Shown piece after piece: positions 34,014 to 43,374 of a stretch of 64,000 nt of DNA. This stretch comes from CAJCIW01 sp963833965 (GTDB lineage Bacteria; Chlamydiota; Chlamydiia; Chlamydiales; Rhabdochlamydiaceae): NCBI GenBank assembly GCA_963833965.1, contig CAWHZZ010000002.1, forward strand, positions 326,672-390,671, read 5' to 3'. The position numbers and the translations under genes are program-made. Within the stretch, counting starts at the first letter, position 1; every line of letters starts with the position of its first letter. The notes beneath the pieces were generated by a model. That model ran no database searches, was not told the origin of the DNA, and saw only the letters and a program-made list of their open reading frames with translations.

Positions 34014-36701
34014 TTACAGCTCTTGTTCTAGGTAAGTAATTTCGAAGGCTTGCAGAATGTCACCGACTTTGATCTCATTATTATTTTGCAGGACGATCCC
34101 GCACTCATAGCCTTTTGAGACTTCGCGGACATCTTCTTTGACTCTTTTCAAGGAGTGGATAGGTCCTTTCCAGATGACTTTTTTGTCGCGGATTTGGCGG
34201 ACATGGGCGGAGCGCTTGATGGTGCCGTCGTTGACCATGCATCCAGCGATCACGCCGAGCTGGGAAGCTTTGAATGTCGCTTTGACCTCCGCTTCTCCGA
34301 TGTCGGTCTCCTGTGGGATTTTGTCGAGCATGCTGAGCATGACCCCGCGGACATCGTCGACAGCGTGATAAATGATGTCGTGGAGTTTCACGGTCACCTT
34401 GAGCTCTTTGATGAGCGATTCCGCATGGCTTTCAATTTGGGTGTGGAAACCGATGATCGTCGCTTTAGAGGCTTGCGCCAATTGAACATCAGACTCGGAA
34501 ATCTCACCGACAGCCGACGAGATGATATTGAGTTCGATTTTCTTGGTGGCGATTTTGAGCAAAGATGTTTTTAACGCTTCGACAGAGCCTTGGACATCGG
34601 CGCGCAGAATGAGATTGAGGATTTTCTTCTGGAATCCGTTGGCTTTTTCCGCAAGGAAGCTCTCAGCGCCGCGTTTTGCTAGTTGGAGCTGCGCGTGGCG
34701 TTGCCCCTCCGTGCGTTTTTCGGCGATCTCCATCGCTTCCTTCTCGCTCTTGACAACGAAGAATTCGCTGCCGGCTTCGGGAAGTCCTGAAAGCCCGGTG
34801 ATTTTAACGGGGGTCGATGGGCCGGCTTCTGCCAATTCTCGCCCATGTTCATCATGCATGGTTTTAACGCGGGCATATTGCTGAGCAAAGACGAGCGCAT
34901 CGCCCAAATGCAAGGTGCCGTTTTGAACGAGAATGGTTGCCACAGAGCCAAGGCCTTTATGCATTTCAGATTCGATGACGGTGCCGCGTGCGCGATAGTT
35001 GGGATTGGCCTTAAGGTCCAAGATCTCGGCTTGCAGGGCGAGCATTTCCAATAGCTCTTTAATGCCTTGTCCTGTGACAGCGGAGCAATTGACGGTAATT
35101 GTTTGACCGCCCCATGTCTCGGGGAGAAGATTCTGCTCCGCGAGTTGGCGATAGACGTTCTCAGCGTTGAAATTGGGCTTGTCACACTTATTGAGGGCGA
35201 CGAGGATTGTGACTTTGGCGGCTTGCGCTTGCTGGATCGCTTCGATTGTTTGTGTGCGGATCCCTTCGTCACCGGCGATTACCAAGACGACAATGTCGGT
35301 CACGTCGGCGCCGCGGGCGCGCATGGCGGAGAACGCTTCATGGCCAGGGGTGTCGAGAATCGCGAGATCTCCCGCATCGGTGTGGCATTTGAAAGCGCCG
35401 ATGTGCTGAGTGATTTCGCCAGCTTCTCCCGCAGCAAGCTTCGATTTGCGGATAGCGTCGATCAAACTGGTCTTGCCGTGGTCGACGTGGCCCATGAAGG
35501 CGACGACGGGCGGACGCAAGATGAGGGATTCCGGCTGTGATTCTTGGATCTCTTGTTTGATCGTCTTATCAGTGATGCGGAGACGATCTTCCTCTGTACG
35601 GTCAATGCTGAGCTCGCAATCGAAATCTTGACCTAAGAGCTGGACAGTGGTCTCATCGTCGAGAAAATCGTTCAGAGTGATGACAACGCCTTTCATCAAT
35701 AGTTTTGCGATCAGCTGCGAAGCTTTTAATTTCATTTCGGCGGCTAAATCTTTGACAGTGATGGGCAGACGTACTGCCAATACTTTGGGACGGATGATTT
35801 CTTCCTGCTGAATGGGCCGCATTTTTTGAGAGGGGCGTCGTTTGCGCCACATCTGGTCTTCTAAATTGTCCCGAAGCCCTTGCCTGTCGCGGGCGTCGAA
35901 AGCTCTCTCTTCGGCTTTTTTGGCAGGTTTATATTCGCGGAATTCTTTTTGAGCGGTGCCTTTTTTCGGGAGTCCTTTACCAGGCTCTTCGAAGTGGCCT
36001 TTTCCTCCCTTTTTCTCTCGAAGTTCTTCGGGACTTGGAGGAGCGTCTTTCGGAGGAAGGGGTGGCCGTGAGGCAGGGCCTGGTCTGTAAGCTTGTCCAG
36101 GGCCGCTCGGGCGATAGGCCTGTCCAGGACGATAAGGTTGTCCAGGACGGTAAGGTTGTCCAGGAGGACGCGGAGCATAAGGCTGTCGTGGGGGATAAGG
36201 AGGACGTCCGGTCGCGGGTTGCTGTGATCCATAGACCGGTTTTCGATAATGTGGCGCCGCGCCTCCGGGGCGATACGAAGGGGCCCCGGGCCTTGGTCCA
36301 TCGTGTCGAGGTGGGTAGCCTCCGGAAGGGCGACCAGCCGAAGGGCGGTCAGTCTGCTCTTGTCTCGGTGATTGAGGAGTAGCGTAGGGACGCGCGGGTG
36401 CTGGCATAGGCGGCCTCTCCGCTGCCCTAGGTGAGGCAGGATGCGATGTAGGCGGCGCGACGCGCTCGACTTGTTCGATCGGTGCCCGCGGCGCTGGTGC
36501 CGTTGGCGCAGCTGGAACGGGAGCAGCTTTTTCTATAGCAGGCGGCGTCGCTGCTTCCACAGCTTCGGGTTTCGCTATAGCCTCTTCCGTTTTAACAGGC
36601 TCTTCTTGTTTCTTCTTAGCAGGAGGCTTTTTAACTTTGCCGAGCTTTAAAACTTCCGCAAGCTGAGTGTTTTTTACATTGATCTTTAAATTTTTGGCCA
36701 A
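34014..36701 (-). CDS. infB: Translation initiation factor IF-2
   Basis: IF-2 is the GTPase that brings initiator tRNA to the 30S subunit. The 895-residue product has a long Pro/Ala/Gly-rich N-terminal region (residues about 20-290), with near-tandem YRPGQ units at roughly residues 185-215. An IF-2 N-terminal helical domain follows, then the G domain with GHVDHGKTSLID, DTPGHEAF and NKCD, and domains II-IV ending ILQAFEITYLEQEL. The DNA of the Pro-rich part is a visible short repeat (about 36080-36180). It begins three bases past the nusA stop, as in most bacteria. Confidence 0.97.
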   Translation of the reverse strand: MAKNLKINVKNTQLAEVLKLGKVKKPPAKKKQEEPVKTEEAIAKPEAVEAATPPAIEKAAPVPAAPTAPAPRAPIEQVERVAPPTSHPASPRAAERPPMPAPARPYATPQSPRQEQTDRPSAGRPSGGYPPRHDGPRPGAPSYRPGGAAPHYRKPVYGSQQPATGRPPYPPRQPYAPRPPGQPYRPGQPYRPGQAYRPSGPGQAYRPGPASRPPLPPKDAPPSPEELREKKGGKGHFEEPGKGLPKKGTAQKEFREYKPAKKAEERAFDARDRQGLRDNLEDQMWRKRRPSQKMRPIQQEEIIRPKVLAVRLPITVKDLAAEMKLKASQLIAKLLMKGVVITLNDFLDDETTVQLLGQDFDCELSIDRTEEDRLRITDKTIKQEIQESQPESLILRPPVVAFMGHVDHGKTSLIDAIRKSKLAAGEAGEITQHIGAFKCHTDAGDLAILDTPGHEAFSAMRARGADVTDIVVLVIAGDEGIRTQTIEAIQQAQAAKVTILVALNKCDKPNFNAENVYRQLAEQNLLPETWGGQTITVNCSAVTGQGIKELLEMLALQAEILDLKANPNYRARGTVIESEMHKGLGSVATILVQNGTLHLGDALVFAQQYARVKTMHDEHGRELAEAGPSTPVKITGLSGLPEAGSEFFVVKSEKEAMEIAEKRTEGQRHAQLQLAKRGAESFLAEKANGFQKKILNLILRADVQGSVEALKTSLLKIATKKIELNIISSAVGEISESDVQLAQASKATIIGFHTQIESHAESLIKELKVTVKLHDIIYHAVDDVRGVMLSMLDKIPQETDIGEAEVKATFKASQLGVIAGCMVNDGTIKRSAHVRQIRDKKVIWKGPIHSLKRVKEDVREVSKGYECGIVLQNNNEIKVGDILQAFEITYLEQEL

Positions 36702-36703
36702 CC

Positions 36704-37984
36704 TTAACCCCCTTCGACCCTCTTTTTACGGATTTTTTCTAAAATCTTGTCAGCCATTTCCAAACTGATTTCGGGAATCTTAGCCAATTGATCTGCTGTC
36801 GCATTCAAGACTTTGCGCGGCGTATCAAACCCAGCGCTGATTAAACTGTCTATGATCATTCCGCTGATCCCTTCGATGGAAAGTTTTTCATCGAGCGTTG
36901 GATCTTCGCTTTGCGCGATCTGAGCGCGTTCGATGTTCATCGCGGCTTGATATTGGCTCATTTTTTGCACCTGCAGATCGACGCCGATGAGCTCGCCGTT
37001 CAACCTTGCGTTCATGCCCCGTTTTCCAAGCGCCGCCGGATAATCTTCATCGTTCACAACGATACTGATCATCGATCTATCGTCGCTGATGAACATTTTT
37101 TTGATTTCGATCGGATGCATCGCGTTTTGCAAAAGCAGTGCTGGATCTTCGGTATATGGGATGATGTCGATTTTTTCGTTGTTGAGTTCGCGGATGATGT
37201 TCTTTACGCGATTGCCCCGGATTCCAACACATGCGCCGACAGGATCGACTTTCGAATCTTGCGAACGCACAGCGACTTTCGTACGATAGCCCGCATCGCG
37301 GACGATCTTCTCAATGGTGATAGTCTCGTCGCCCAGTTCGGGAACTTCTTGGTTGAACAGCTGCGCGACGAATTCGGGATGGCTTCTGGATAGAATGACT
37401 TCAGCCCCGCCGCTCTCCGTGTCTCGCACTTCTAGTAAAAGCGCTTGGACGCGGTCGCCGACGTTGTACTTTTCGGTTTTAGGGTAGAATCGGTCGGGCA
37501 TGATCGCCTCAACTTTGCCGAGATCGACGATGAGCGTGGCGCCGCGGATGATTCTCTTTACAGTTCCCGAGATGATCTCGTTGATCCGGTGGCGATATTC
37601 TTCATAAATCACATCGCGCTCGGCGCTTCGTAGTTTTTGCGAGATGACTTGGCGCGCTGTTTGAGCAGCGATCCTGCCAAAATCTTGCGGGGTGACGGGT
37701 ATGTCGACCCAGGAACCGAGTTCGCAGTAAGGATTGATCTTGCGCGCTTCTTCCAGCGAAATCTCTTCTTCGGGAATCGTCACCTTTTCTACAACTTCTT
37801 TCTGAGCGATGACTTCGATGTTGCCAGATTTAGGATTGATGTGGACGGAGACATTGATATGCCCTTTCACACTTTTACGGGCAGCCGCGCGGAGCGATTC
37901 TTCCACGGCGGCGATAATCACTTCCCGCTTGATCCCTTTTTCTCTCTCGAGGTACTCAAAGATGGCAACTAAATCTTTATTCAT
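36704..37984 (-). CDS. nusA: Transcription factor NusA
   Basis: NusA binds RNA polymerase and tunes pausing, termination and antitermination. The 426-residue product has the N-terminal domain (MNKDLVAIFEYLEREKGI), an S1 domain near 135-200 (SGTVKRIIRGATLIVDLGKVEAIMPDRF), KH domains with GACVGIRGNRVKNI and a helix-hairpin-helix-like tail (IEGISGMIIDSLISAGFDTPRKVL). I start at 37984 behind AAAGGA; the frame runs further upstream without a start signal. A second pair of acidic repeats, as in E. coli, is absent. Confidence 0.96.
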   Translation of the reverse strand: MNKDLVAIFEYLEREKGIKREVIIAAVEESLRAAARKSVKGHINVSVHINPKSGNIEVIAQKEVVEKVTIPEEEISLEEARKINPYCELGSWVDIPVTPQDFGRIAAQTARQVISQKLRSAERDVIYEEYRHRINEIISGTVKRIIRGATLIVDLGKVEAIMPDRFYPKTEKYNVGDRVQALLLEVRDTESGGAEVILSRSHPEFVAQLFNQEVPELGDETITIEKIVRDAGYRTKVAVRSQDSKVDPVGACVGIRGNRVKNIIRELNNEKIDIIPYTEDPALLLQNAMHPIEIKKMFISDDRSMISIVVNDEDYPAALGKRGMNARLNGELIGVDLQVQKMSQYQAAMNIERAQIAQSEDPTLDEKLSIEGISGMIIDSLISAGFDTPRKVLNATADQLAKIPEISLEMADKILEKIRKKRVEGG

Positions 37985-38066
37985 TGCGTCCTTTAATTTA
38001 TTTCTTCTGAAAGCAAAATCGTTGTAAGTGCGCAAGTGGATTTTACACTTGCGCTCTTCCTAATTA

Positions 38067-39839
38067 CTATTCCTCAGTGCTTTCTTCTTCGGATTCTTTC
38101 TCTTCTTTTTCTTTTTTAGGTTTTTTCTTCTTAGGCGCAGCCGTTTTTGCTGTTCCTACGACAATGTCATCGCGGTTGACTTTGTTCTTGTCGATGAGAT
38201 ACTCCTTGATGGAGAGAGCAATCTTTTTGTGCTCCGGATCGAGTTTGATGACTTTTGCGGTTACTTCTTCGCCTTTGTTGATCACGTCTTCGACTTTACC
38301 AAATGGCTGATCAGAGAGCTCTGTCACGTGGACTAACGCTTCAATGCCGTTGGGCAATTCGACGAACGCGCCGAAGGCTGTGATTTTAGAGACAATCCCT
38401 TTGACGAGCGAGCCCACGGGCATTGTCTTTTCGATGCTTTCCCATGGATTGTGGCTCAATTGTTTGACGCCGAGCGTGATTTTTTTGCTTTCTTTATCAA
38501 CGGAGAGGACGATGGCTTCGACTTTATCTCCTTTTTTCAACACCTCGGAAGGATGGGAGACTTTTTTGATCCAGCTGAGATCGGAAATATGGATCAGGCC
38601 GTCGATGCCGGGTTCTAATTCGACGAATGCGCCGTAGTTGGTCAAGTTGCGAATTTCAGCGGTGACGCTGCTGCCGATCGGATATTTTCTCTCGACCTCG
38701 TCCCATGGATTTTTTTCGGTTTGCTTGAGGCCGAGCGAGATCTTCCCTTCTTCTTTTTGAACAGAGAGAACGACTGCTTCAACCTCGTCGCCTTTGTTGA
38801 CGACTTCATTTGGGTCGGTGACATTTTTTACCCACGACATTTCGGAAACGTGGATCAATCCTTCGATCCCCGGTTCAATTTCAATGAACGCGCCATAGGG
38901 GACGAGATTGACAATTTTGCCGCGGATGCGCGTACCTGGAGGATAGCGCATTTCGATTTCCTCCCAAGGATTGTTCTCTTTCTGCTTCATTCCTAAAGCG
39001 ACGCGGCCCTTTTCTTTGTCGACATGTAGGATCATCACTTCGAGCTCTTGGCCGAGGGCGACCATTTCGGAAGGATGCTTGATCCTTTTCCATGTCATAT
39101 CGGTGATGTGGAGGAGGCCGTCGATGCCGTCTAAATCGAGGAAAACGCCGAAATCGGTAATGTTCTTCACAATGCCGCTGCGCACATCGCCTTCGACGAT
39201 GTTTTCGAGCAGTTCCGCTTTTCTGGAGATGCGCTCTTCTTCAAGGAGTTCGCGACGGGAGACAACGATGTTCTTGCGCTCCGTATTGATCTTGAGGATT
39301 TTGAAGTCGTATGTTTGGCCGATGAACTCGTCGAGGTTCTTGATGCGCTTGTTGTCGATTTGAGAGCCGGGAAGGAAGGCTTCCATCCCGATGTCGACCA
39401 TCAGGCCGCCTTTGACTTTGCGGATGACTTTTCCTTTGACGATCGATCCTTCTTTGCAGTGATTGACGATGTATTCCCATTGTCTTTGGCGCCGCGCTTT
39501 TTCGCGGGACAGGACGATCTGGCCGTCTTCGCCTTCTGTTTGATCGAGATAAACCTCAACATCGTTGCCGAGGAACAGTTCTTCAGGTTCTGCGAACTCG
39601 TTGATCGGCACTAGACCTTCAGACTTCAAACCAACGTCGACAACGACAAAATCTTTCGTGACCTCGACTATGCGGCCTTTGAGAATTTGCCCCGAACTCA
39701 TCAATGCGACAGAGCCTTCGCCCGCTGCTTCCTCTTTGCGGTTGAGCAAGTTCTTAAACTGTTTAGCATCTTCTTCTTGGAATGCGACATCGTCGATGAT
39801 GTTGCTTGCACTCCAGTCGGTTTGTTGTTGTTTGGACAT
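38067..39839 (-). CDS. rpsA: Ribosomal protein S1
   Basis: S1 unwinds mRNA at the 30S platform and supports initiation on structured messages. The 590-residue product has six S1 OB-fold repeats, seen as repeated GxxVxxxxxFGAFVxLxxGIxGLxHxxxMS-type segments with NPWE linkers. It ends in a strongly charged Lys/Glu tail after residue 560. It is the first gene of the leftward operon rpsA-nusA-infB-rbfA-truB. The AGGAG upstream is 12 bases from the ATG, a rather long spacing. Confidence 0.97.
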   Translation of the reverse strand: MSKQQQTDWSASNIIDDVAFQEEDAKQFKNLLNRKEEAAGEGSVALMSSGQILKGRIVEVTKDFVVVDVGLKSEGLVPINEFAEPEELFLGNDVEVYLDQTEGEDGQIVLSREKARRQRQWEYIVNHCKEGSIVKGKVIRKVKGGLMVDIGMEAFLPGSQIDNKRIKNLDEFIGQTYDFKILKINTERKNIVVSRRELLEEERISRKAELLENIVEGDVRSGIVKNITDFGVFLDLDGIDGLLHITDMTWKRIKHPSEMVALGQELEVMILHVDKEKGRVALGMKQKENNPWEEIEMRYPPGTRIRGKIVNLVPYGAFIEIEPGIEGLIHVSEMSWVKNVTDPNEVVNKGDEVEAVVLSVQKEEGKISLGLKQTEKNPWDEVERKYPIGSSVTAEIRNLTNYGAFVELEPGIDGLIHISDLSWIKKVSHPSEVLKKGDKVEAIVLSVDKESKKITLGVKQLSHNPWESIEKTMPVGSLVKGIVSKITAFGAFVELPNGIEALVHVTELSDQPFGKVEDVINKGEEVTAKVIKLDPEHKKIALSIKEYLIDKNKVNRDDIVVGTAKTAAPKKKKPKKEKEEKESEEESTEE

Positions 39840-40322
39840 GGTTAAAGGTTTCTCCTAGTTTCTATTGAAAGGGAAGAGAGTATCAAAAGATTCATAATAT
39901 TATCAACGGCAATCTCTTTTGGGTAAAAAGGCGCGCAAGATTAAAAGAATCTTTACGTCCGAGTTTCGAAGTTGTCGATCTAGGTTATGAGGGCTAAGAA
40001 TACAGAACGTGTCTCAAAAATTGGGGGAAAATTACAGGGTAATAGGATGGACAGGATAAAGAAAAATGCAGAATAAATTCCCCATCCTGTTCATCCTAAT
40101 ATTCTGTTATTTTTTTTGGAAAGTCCAACTTCGAATTACAAATCCTTTTAACTTCTCGCAGCAATTCAAGAAAATTGCAAGTATCCGGAATTGTCAATGC
40201 AGAGGATGAAATTGACTGGATTGAATGAATTTTAATTCGCCTGACATTATTTTATCCTTATTTTTTAAGTTACGAATAAATATATCAATTATTATAAAAT
40301 TCAACCCTGAAATAATTATTTT
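39840..40322. other. Long intergenic region between rpsA and the lysC leader
   Basis: These 483 bases separate two divergent genes. The left part should contain the rpsA promoter. An imperfect inverted repeat lies at 40034-40107. The right part (40140-40320) is AT-rich with no gene I can support. Confidence 0.5.
40034..40107. repeat. Inverted repeat of the ACAGGAT type
   Basis: The arms at 40034-40057 and 40084-40107 pair at 20 of 24 positions and are followed on the plus strand by eight T residues (40111-40118). The shape is terminator-like, but no gene ends here on that strand, so it more likely belongs to the same class as the other long hairpins. Confidence 0.75.
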
Positions 40323-40460
40323 ATGTCCATGAGTAAAGTCAAAGAATTCGCTTTACCTACTCATTGCCAGTTACTTAAAAACCTTTCCTTCCAAGGAAGG
40401 ATAGAATTATATATAACTGTCCTTGTAGCAAAGGATAACTTCGCGTCAACGCGGAGGTGA
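40323..40460 (+). CDS. Possible 45-codon leader ORF upstream of aspartokinase
   Basis: An ATG at 40323 opens a 45-codon frame that ends TGA at 40458-40460, ten bases before the aspartokinase ATG. The end of this frame overlaps the aspartokinase ribosome site (GGAGG at 40453-40457), so its translation would affect initiation. The product (start MSMSKVKEFALPTH) has no recognised motif and no good ribosome site of its own. It could be a small coupled gene, a leader peptide or chance. Confidence 0.3.
   Translation: MSMSKVKEFALPTHCQLLKNLSFQGRIELYITVLVAKDNFASTRR
40386..40457 (+). promoter_or_regulatory. Structured leader of aspartokinase
   Basis: Two compact hairpins are visible: TCCTTCC-AA-GGAAGGA at 40386-40401 and CGCG-TCAA-CGCG at 40442-40453, the latter touching the GGAGG ribosome site. 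An additional weak stem GTAAAG/CTTTAC lies near 40332-40356. They may modulate translation. I see no match to the lysine riboswitch, so no ligand is proposed. Confidence 0.4.
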
Positions 40461-40470
40461 AAAAATTATT

Positions 40471-41256
40471 ATGATCCAGCCAAAAACCCTCATCTTAAAA
40501 TTCGGCGGAGCCTCGGTGGCTACCGCCGAACAATTCTCCAAAATCGCCGATATTATTTTAACGCGATGCCAAAACAGCCGCGTCGTGGTCGTCGTCAGCG
40601 CCATGGGGGACACGACCAACGAGCTGCTCTCGCTTGCCAGGCAGGTGCACCCCAACCCGCCGCCCCGCGAACAGGACATGTTGGTCAGCGTCGGGGAGCG
40701 GATCAGCATTGCTCTTCTTGCGATGGCGTTGCATCTTAAGGGCAAAGAGGCGATCAGCTTTACGGGGAGTCAATCAGGGATCATCACTTCGACCAAACAT
40801 TCCGATGCGGGGATCATCGATGTGAAGCCCCATCGTATTTTAAAAGCGCTCGATGAGGGAAAAGTGGCGATTGTCGCGGGTTTCCAGGGGGTCAGCAAAG
40901 AAGGGGAGATCACGACGCTCGGGCGCGGGGGATCCGACACGACGGCGGTCGCTTTAGGGGTGGCATTAGGGGCGGTAAGAGTAGAATTTTACAAGGACGT
41001 TGAAGGTGTGTATTCTGAGGATCCTAAACTGAATTCGGCTGCCACCCTCTATCCATCTCTCTCTTTCGACGAGGCCCTTCATGTCGTAGAAAAAGGGGCC
41101 AAGGTTCTTCATCCTCGCTGTATCCGTCTCGCGAAAAAAAATAATTTACCATTAAAAGTTGTTTCGTTTTACGATCCGGAGTTGCGCCGCCATATAGGGA
41201 CACTGATCGGCGGTGAATCTCACGAAGGGGAAAGGCCTCATATTTTTGAAGTTTGA
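40471..41256 (+). CDS. Aspartokinase catalytic domain without ACT domains
   Basis: Aspartokinase phosphorylates aspartate in the first step toward lysine, meso-diaminopimelate, threonine and methionine. The 261-residue product has KFGGASV at residues 10-16, SAMGDTTN, TGSQSGIITS, GFQGVS and GRGGSDTTAVALG, and ends shortly after KVLHPRCI. The regulatory ACT domains that normally bring the length to over 400 residues are missing, so feedback control by lysine is not expected in the usual way. GGAGG precedes the ATG. The next gene starts six bases downstream. lysC is the likely name by function, but the domain loss makes me leave it open. Confidence 0.88.
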   Translation: MIQPKTLILKFGGASVATAEQFSKIADIILTRCQNSRVVVVVSAMGDTTNELLSLARQVHPNPPPREQDMLVSVGERISIALLAMALHLKGKEAISFTGSQSGIITSTKHSDAGIIDVKPHRILKALDEGKVAIVAGFQGVSKEGEITTLGRGGSDTTAVALGVALGAVRVEFYKDVEGVYSEDPKLNSAATLYPSLSFDEALHVVEKGAKVLHPRCIRLAKKNNLPLKVVSFYDPELRRHIGTLIGGESHEGERPHIFEV

Positions 41257-41262
41257 GGACAA

Positions 41263-43374
41263 ATGACGACAACTCAAGGGTTCCCTAGGATCTCCAGTGT
41301 TTACGACCATGATAATGCCAGCCCTCATAGTTTATTGCACAGTGGGTCGATACGCAGCACCTTGATGAAGCTGCTCCCTTCCGATTTTTTTTTCTCGGAC
41401 GAAAGCAGCGATCAGCTCATCGAAGATTTTGTTGCCCTGCTGCCTATTTTTAAGTGGGTCGAATGGGGAGAGCCAAAAAAATTTATACACAGAGGGATTC
41501 AAAACTTGGCCAATGGCAATGTCGGCGCTTCAGATTTGCAGCAGGCGCAGCCGTTGGCGCTGCGGACACTTGCAGAAGAGCGTAGAATCGCTCTTTTGCA
41601 AGAGGAGCAGGGGCTGTGCAAGCACAAGCTCGATGCAGCCAGCTGCAAAGATGAAGATGCCGACGAAGCCAGTGGCCAACTTTTGAATCACGATGTGTAT
41701 ATCTCTATTTTTTTGCTAAGCCGGCATCGAGCGAATGGGATTAAATTTTTTTATGAAATGATTAGCAGATGGTTGATCCCAGGAAAAAGGCCGAATATTT
41801 CCTCGTTTTTTGCTGTCGATTTTCAGTTTCCCGACCTTGCCGAAGAGTTTTTTACCCTCAGTGAGATCACTGTTTCTTTGGAGAGTTTAGCCGAGCTGGA
41901 GCTCGTCCGCCATCAGCTGCCAATTTTAGAGAGCGAAATTCGATTGGGCCAGCTTTCGGTCTACCACGCCAACCGCATTTTGGAAATCAAGGGATTGTCG
42001 GCTGATGAGAAAACTTCCATCATCCAAGAAAGGATCATCTCCCTCCTCGAAAAGCGTCCGCAGGACTTCGACCACGGTATTTTTATCCAGATGCAGCACT
42101 TTTTAGTGATGTGCAGCGAGGAGTTCAAGTCTGTCCGTGAACATGGGCACATGAGCCGCATTATCTATGTTTTTTATCTCTTCAAAAAGGCCTTAAAAAG
42201 GGGAGTGGAATCCCGCCCTGCTCACCGTTTCATTCATGTTAAGTTGAACAAAACCTACCTCCATCTGCCATTTGGATTAAAAAAAGTGGTGGGAATATTC
42301 TTAGGTCTGAATTTACAGAGCGACAATGAGCTGTTCGACGAAAGGCATTTTGTCGCTGTTCTGCAAAACGCGTTTCCCCAGATCCGCATCATCGAGGAAT
42401 CCTTCTTTTCCCTTTCTTCTAAAGACGAGCGGATTCAGTTACTTTATGTAGAAATCGAAAAAGCGGAGGGTGGTGAATTTGCTCTTTCCGAGATGAAACT
42501 GATCAAGGAAAAACTTCCCGATGAAGTGCGTGGCGGCATCGAAAAGCTCACAAGACCCCTCTTCATGCCCAGAAACGAGGAGGAGGTGATGCGCAATATC
42601 GTCATTTTATCCAATCAACTCAAGTTTTCGCGGGACCTTCCTCAGGTCGTGATTGCTTTTGATGAACAGGCTGGAGAAGAGCTTAGTTTTTCTGTGATAT
42701 GGATGAGAGTTTTGAAGCCTGACGATGCTCAGGTCCAAGAGGCTTTTGCAGCAAGTTCGTTCCTTAAATTTGTTCCTGACCGGGTTAAAAAGGTCGGGCT
42801 GCTGCGAAAAAAATACCCCAAAGAAGTGACGGTGTTTCGAGTAAAATTCGATGCGGAGAATTTTTTACGTCCCGACCATTCTGTCGACCTCTTCAAAGCT
42901 AGACAAGCAATTGTTCGAGAGTTGCAGCGATTGTTGGGAGATTTTCGAGACTACAATGGGGGGATGATCGCCAAACAGCATGAGCAGTTCCTCAATTTAA
43001 AAAGATTATTTCCTCTCGCAGATGATCTGCTATTGGAAAACTTCTTTCACTGCCTATTCCCGATCGAGTTGCGCAGCTTGTTCGATCTTGAATCGTTAAC
43101 AATTTTATTTAAATTTTTGGAGGAAGCGGTTCAAAAAAAAGATCCTCTTTTTCTAAGGAAGGAGGAGCCCCGATACTGCATTGTATTGCTCTCTTACGAG
43201 GACCCTTCTTTCAAAGAAAAAATCATCGAGGCTGTCCGCGATCTTCAAATTCCTTCTTCGCAACTGCTCATGCTTTCACAAAGGGTGTTCGAAATTTCCT
43301 ATTTGGGATATATTTATTTGGAAGAAAATCCTCAAAAACGATTAAATTTTTTAAATCTCTGGGAAATTAGATGA
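41263..43374 (+). CDS. Large orphan protein between aspartokinase and rpe
   Basis: The 703-residue product is rich in Leu, Glu, Lys and Phe, predicted helical, and has no signal peptide or transmembrane segment. I recognise no catalytic or binding motif. A charged Cys/Asp segment near residue 130 (CKDEDADEAS) is the only low-complexity piece. It starts six bases after the aspartokinase stop behind GAGGAC and overlaps the rpe start by four bases (ATGA), so it is a fixed member of this operon. That tight coupling argues for a housekeeping or structural role, or for a lineage-specific cytosolic factor, rather than a recently acquired gene. Confidence 0.75.
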   Translation: MTTTQGFPRISSVYDHDNASPHSLLHSGSIRSTLMKLLPSDFFFSDESSDQLIEDFVALLPIFKWVEWGEPKKFIHRGIQNLANGNVGASDLQQAQPLALRTLAEERRIALLQEEQGLCKHKLDAASCKDEDADEASGQLLNHDVYISIFLLSRHRANGIKFFYEMISRWLIPGKRPNISSFFAVDFQFPDLAEEFFTLSEITVSLESLAELELVRHQLPILESEIRLGQLSVYHANRILEIKGLSADEKTSIIQERIISLLEKRPQDFDHGIFIQMQHFLVMCSEEFKSVREHGHMSRIIYVFYLFKKALKRGVESRPAHRFIHVKLNKTYLHLPFGLKKVVGIFLGLNLQSDNELFDERHFVAVLQNAFPQIRIIEESFFSLSSKDERIQLLYVEIEKAEGGEFALSEMKLIKEKLPDEVRGGIEKLTRPLFMPRNEEEVMRNIVILSNQLKFSRDLPQVVIAFDEQAGEELSFSVIWMRVLKPDDAQVQEAFAASSFLKFVPDRVKKVGLLRKKYPKEVTVFRVKFDAENFLRPDHSVDLFKARQAIVRELQRLLGDFRDYNGGMIAKQHEQFLNLKRLFPLADDLLLENFFHCLFPIELRSLFDLESLTILFKFLEEAVQKKDPLFLRKEEPRYCIVLLSYEDPSFKEKIIEAVRDLQIPSSQLLMLSQRVFEISYLGYIYLEENPQKRLNFLNLWEIR

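Noticed and set aside
36080..36180. Tandem repeat considered as a CRISPR array
   Set aside because: The unit is about 18 bases, without spacers, and codes for the YRPGQ repeats of IF-2.
40386..40457. Lysine riboswitch upstream of aspartokinase
   Set aside because: The leader is too short and lacks the multi-helix layout of that riboswitch; only small local hairpins are seen.
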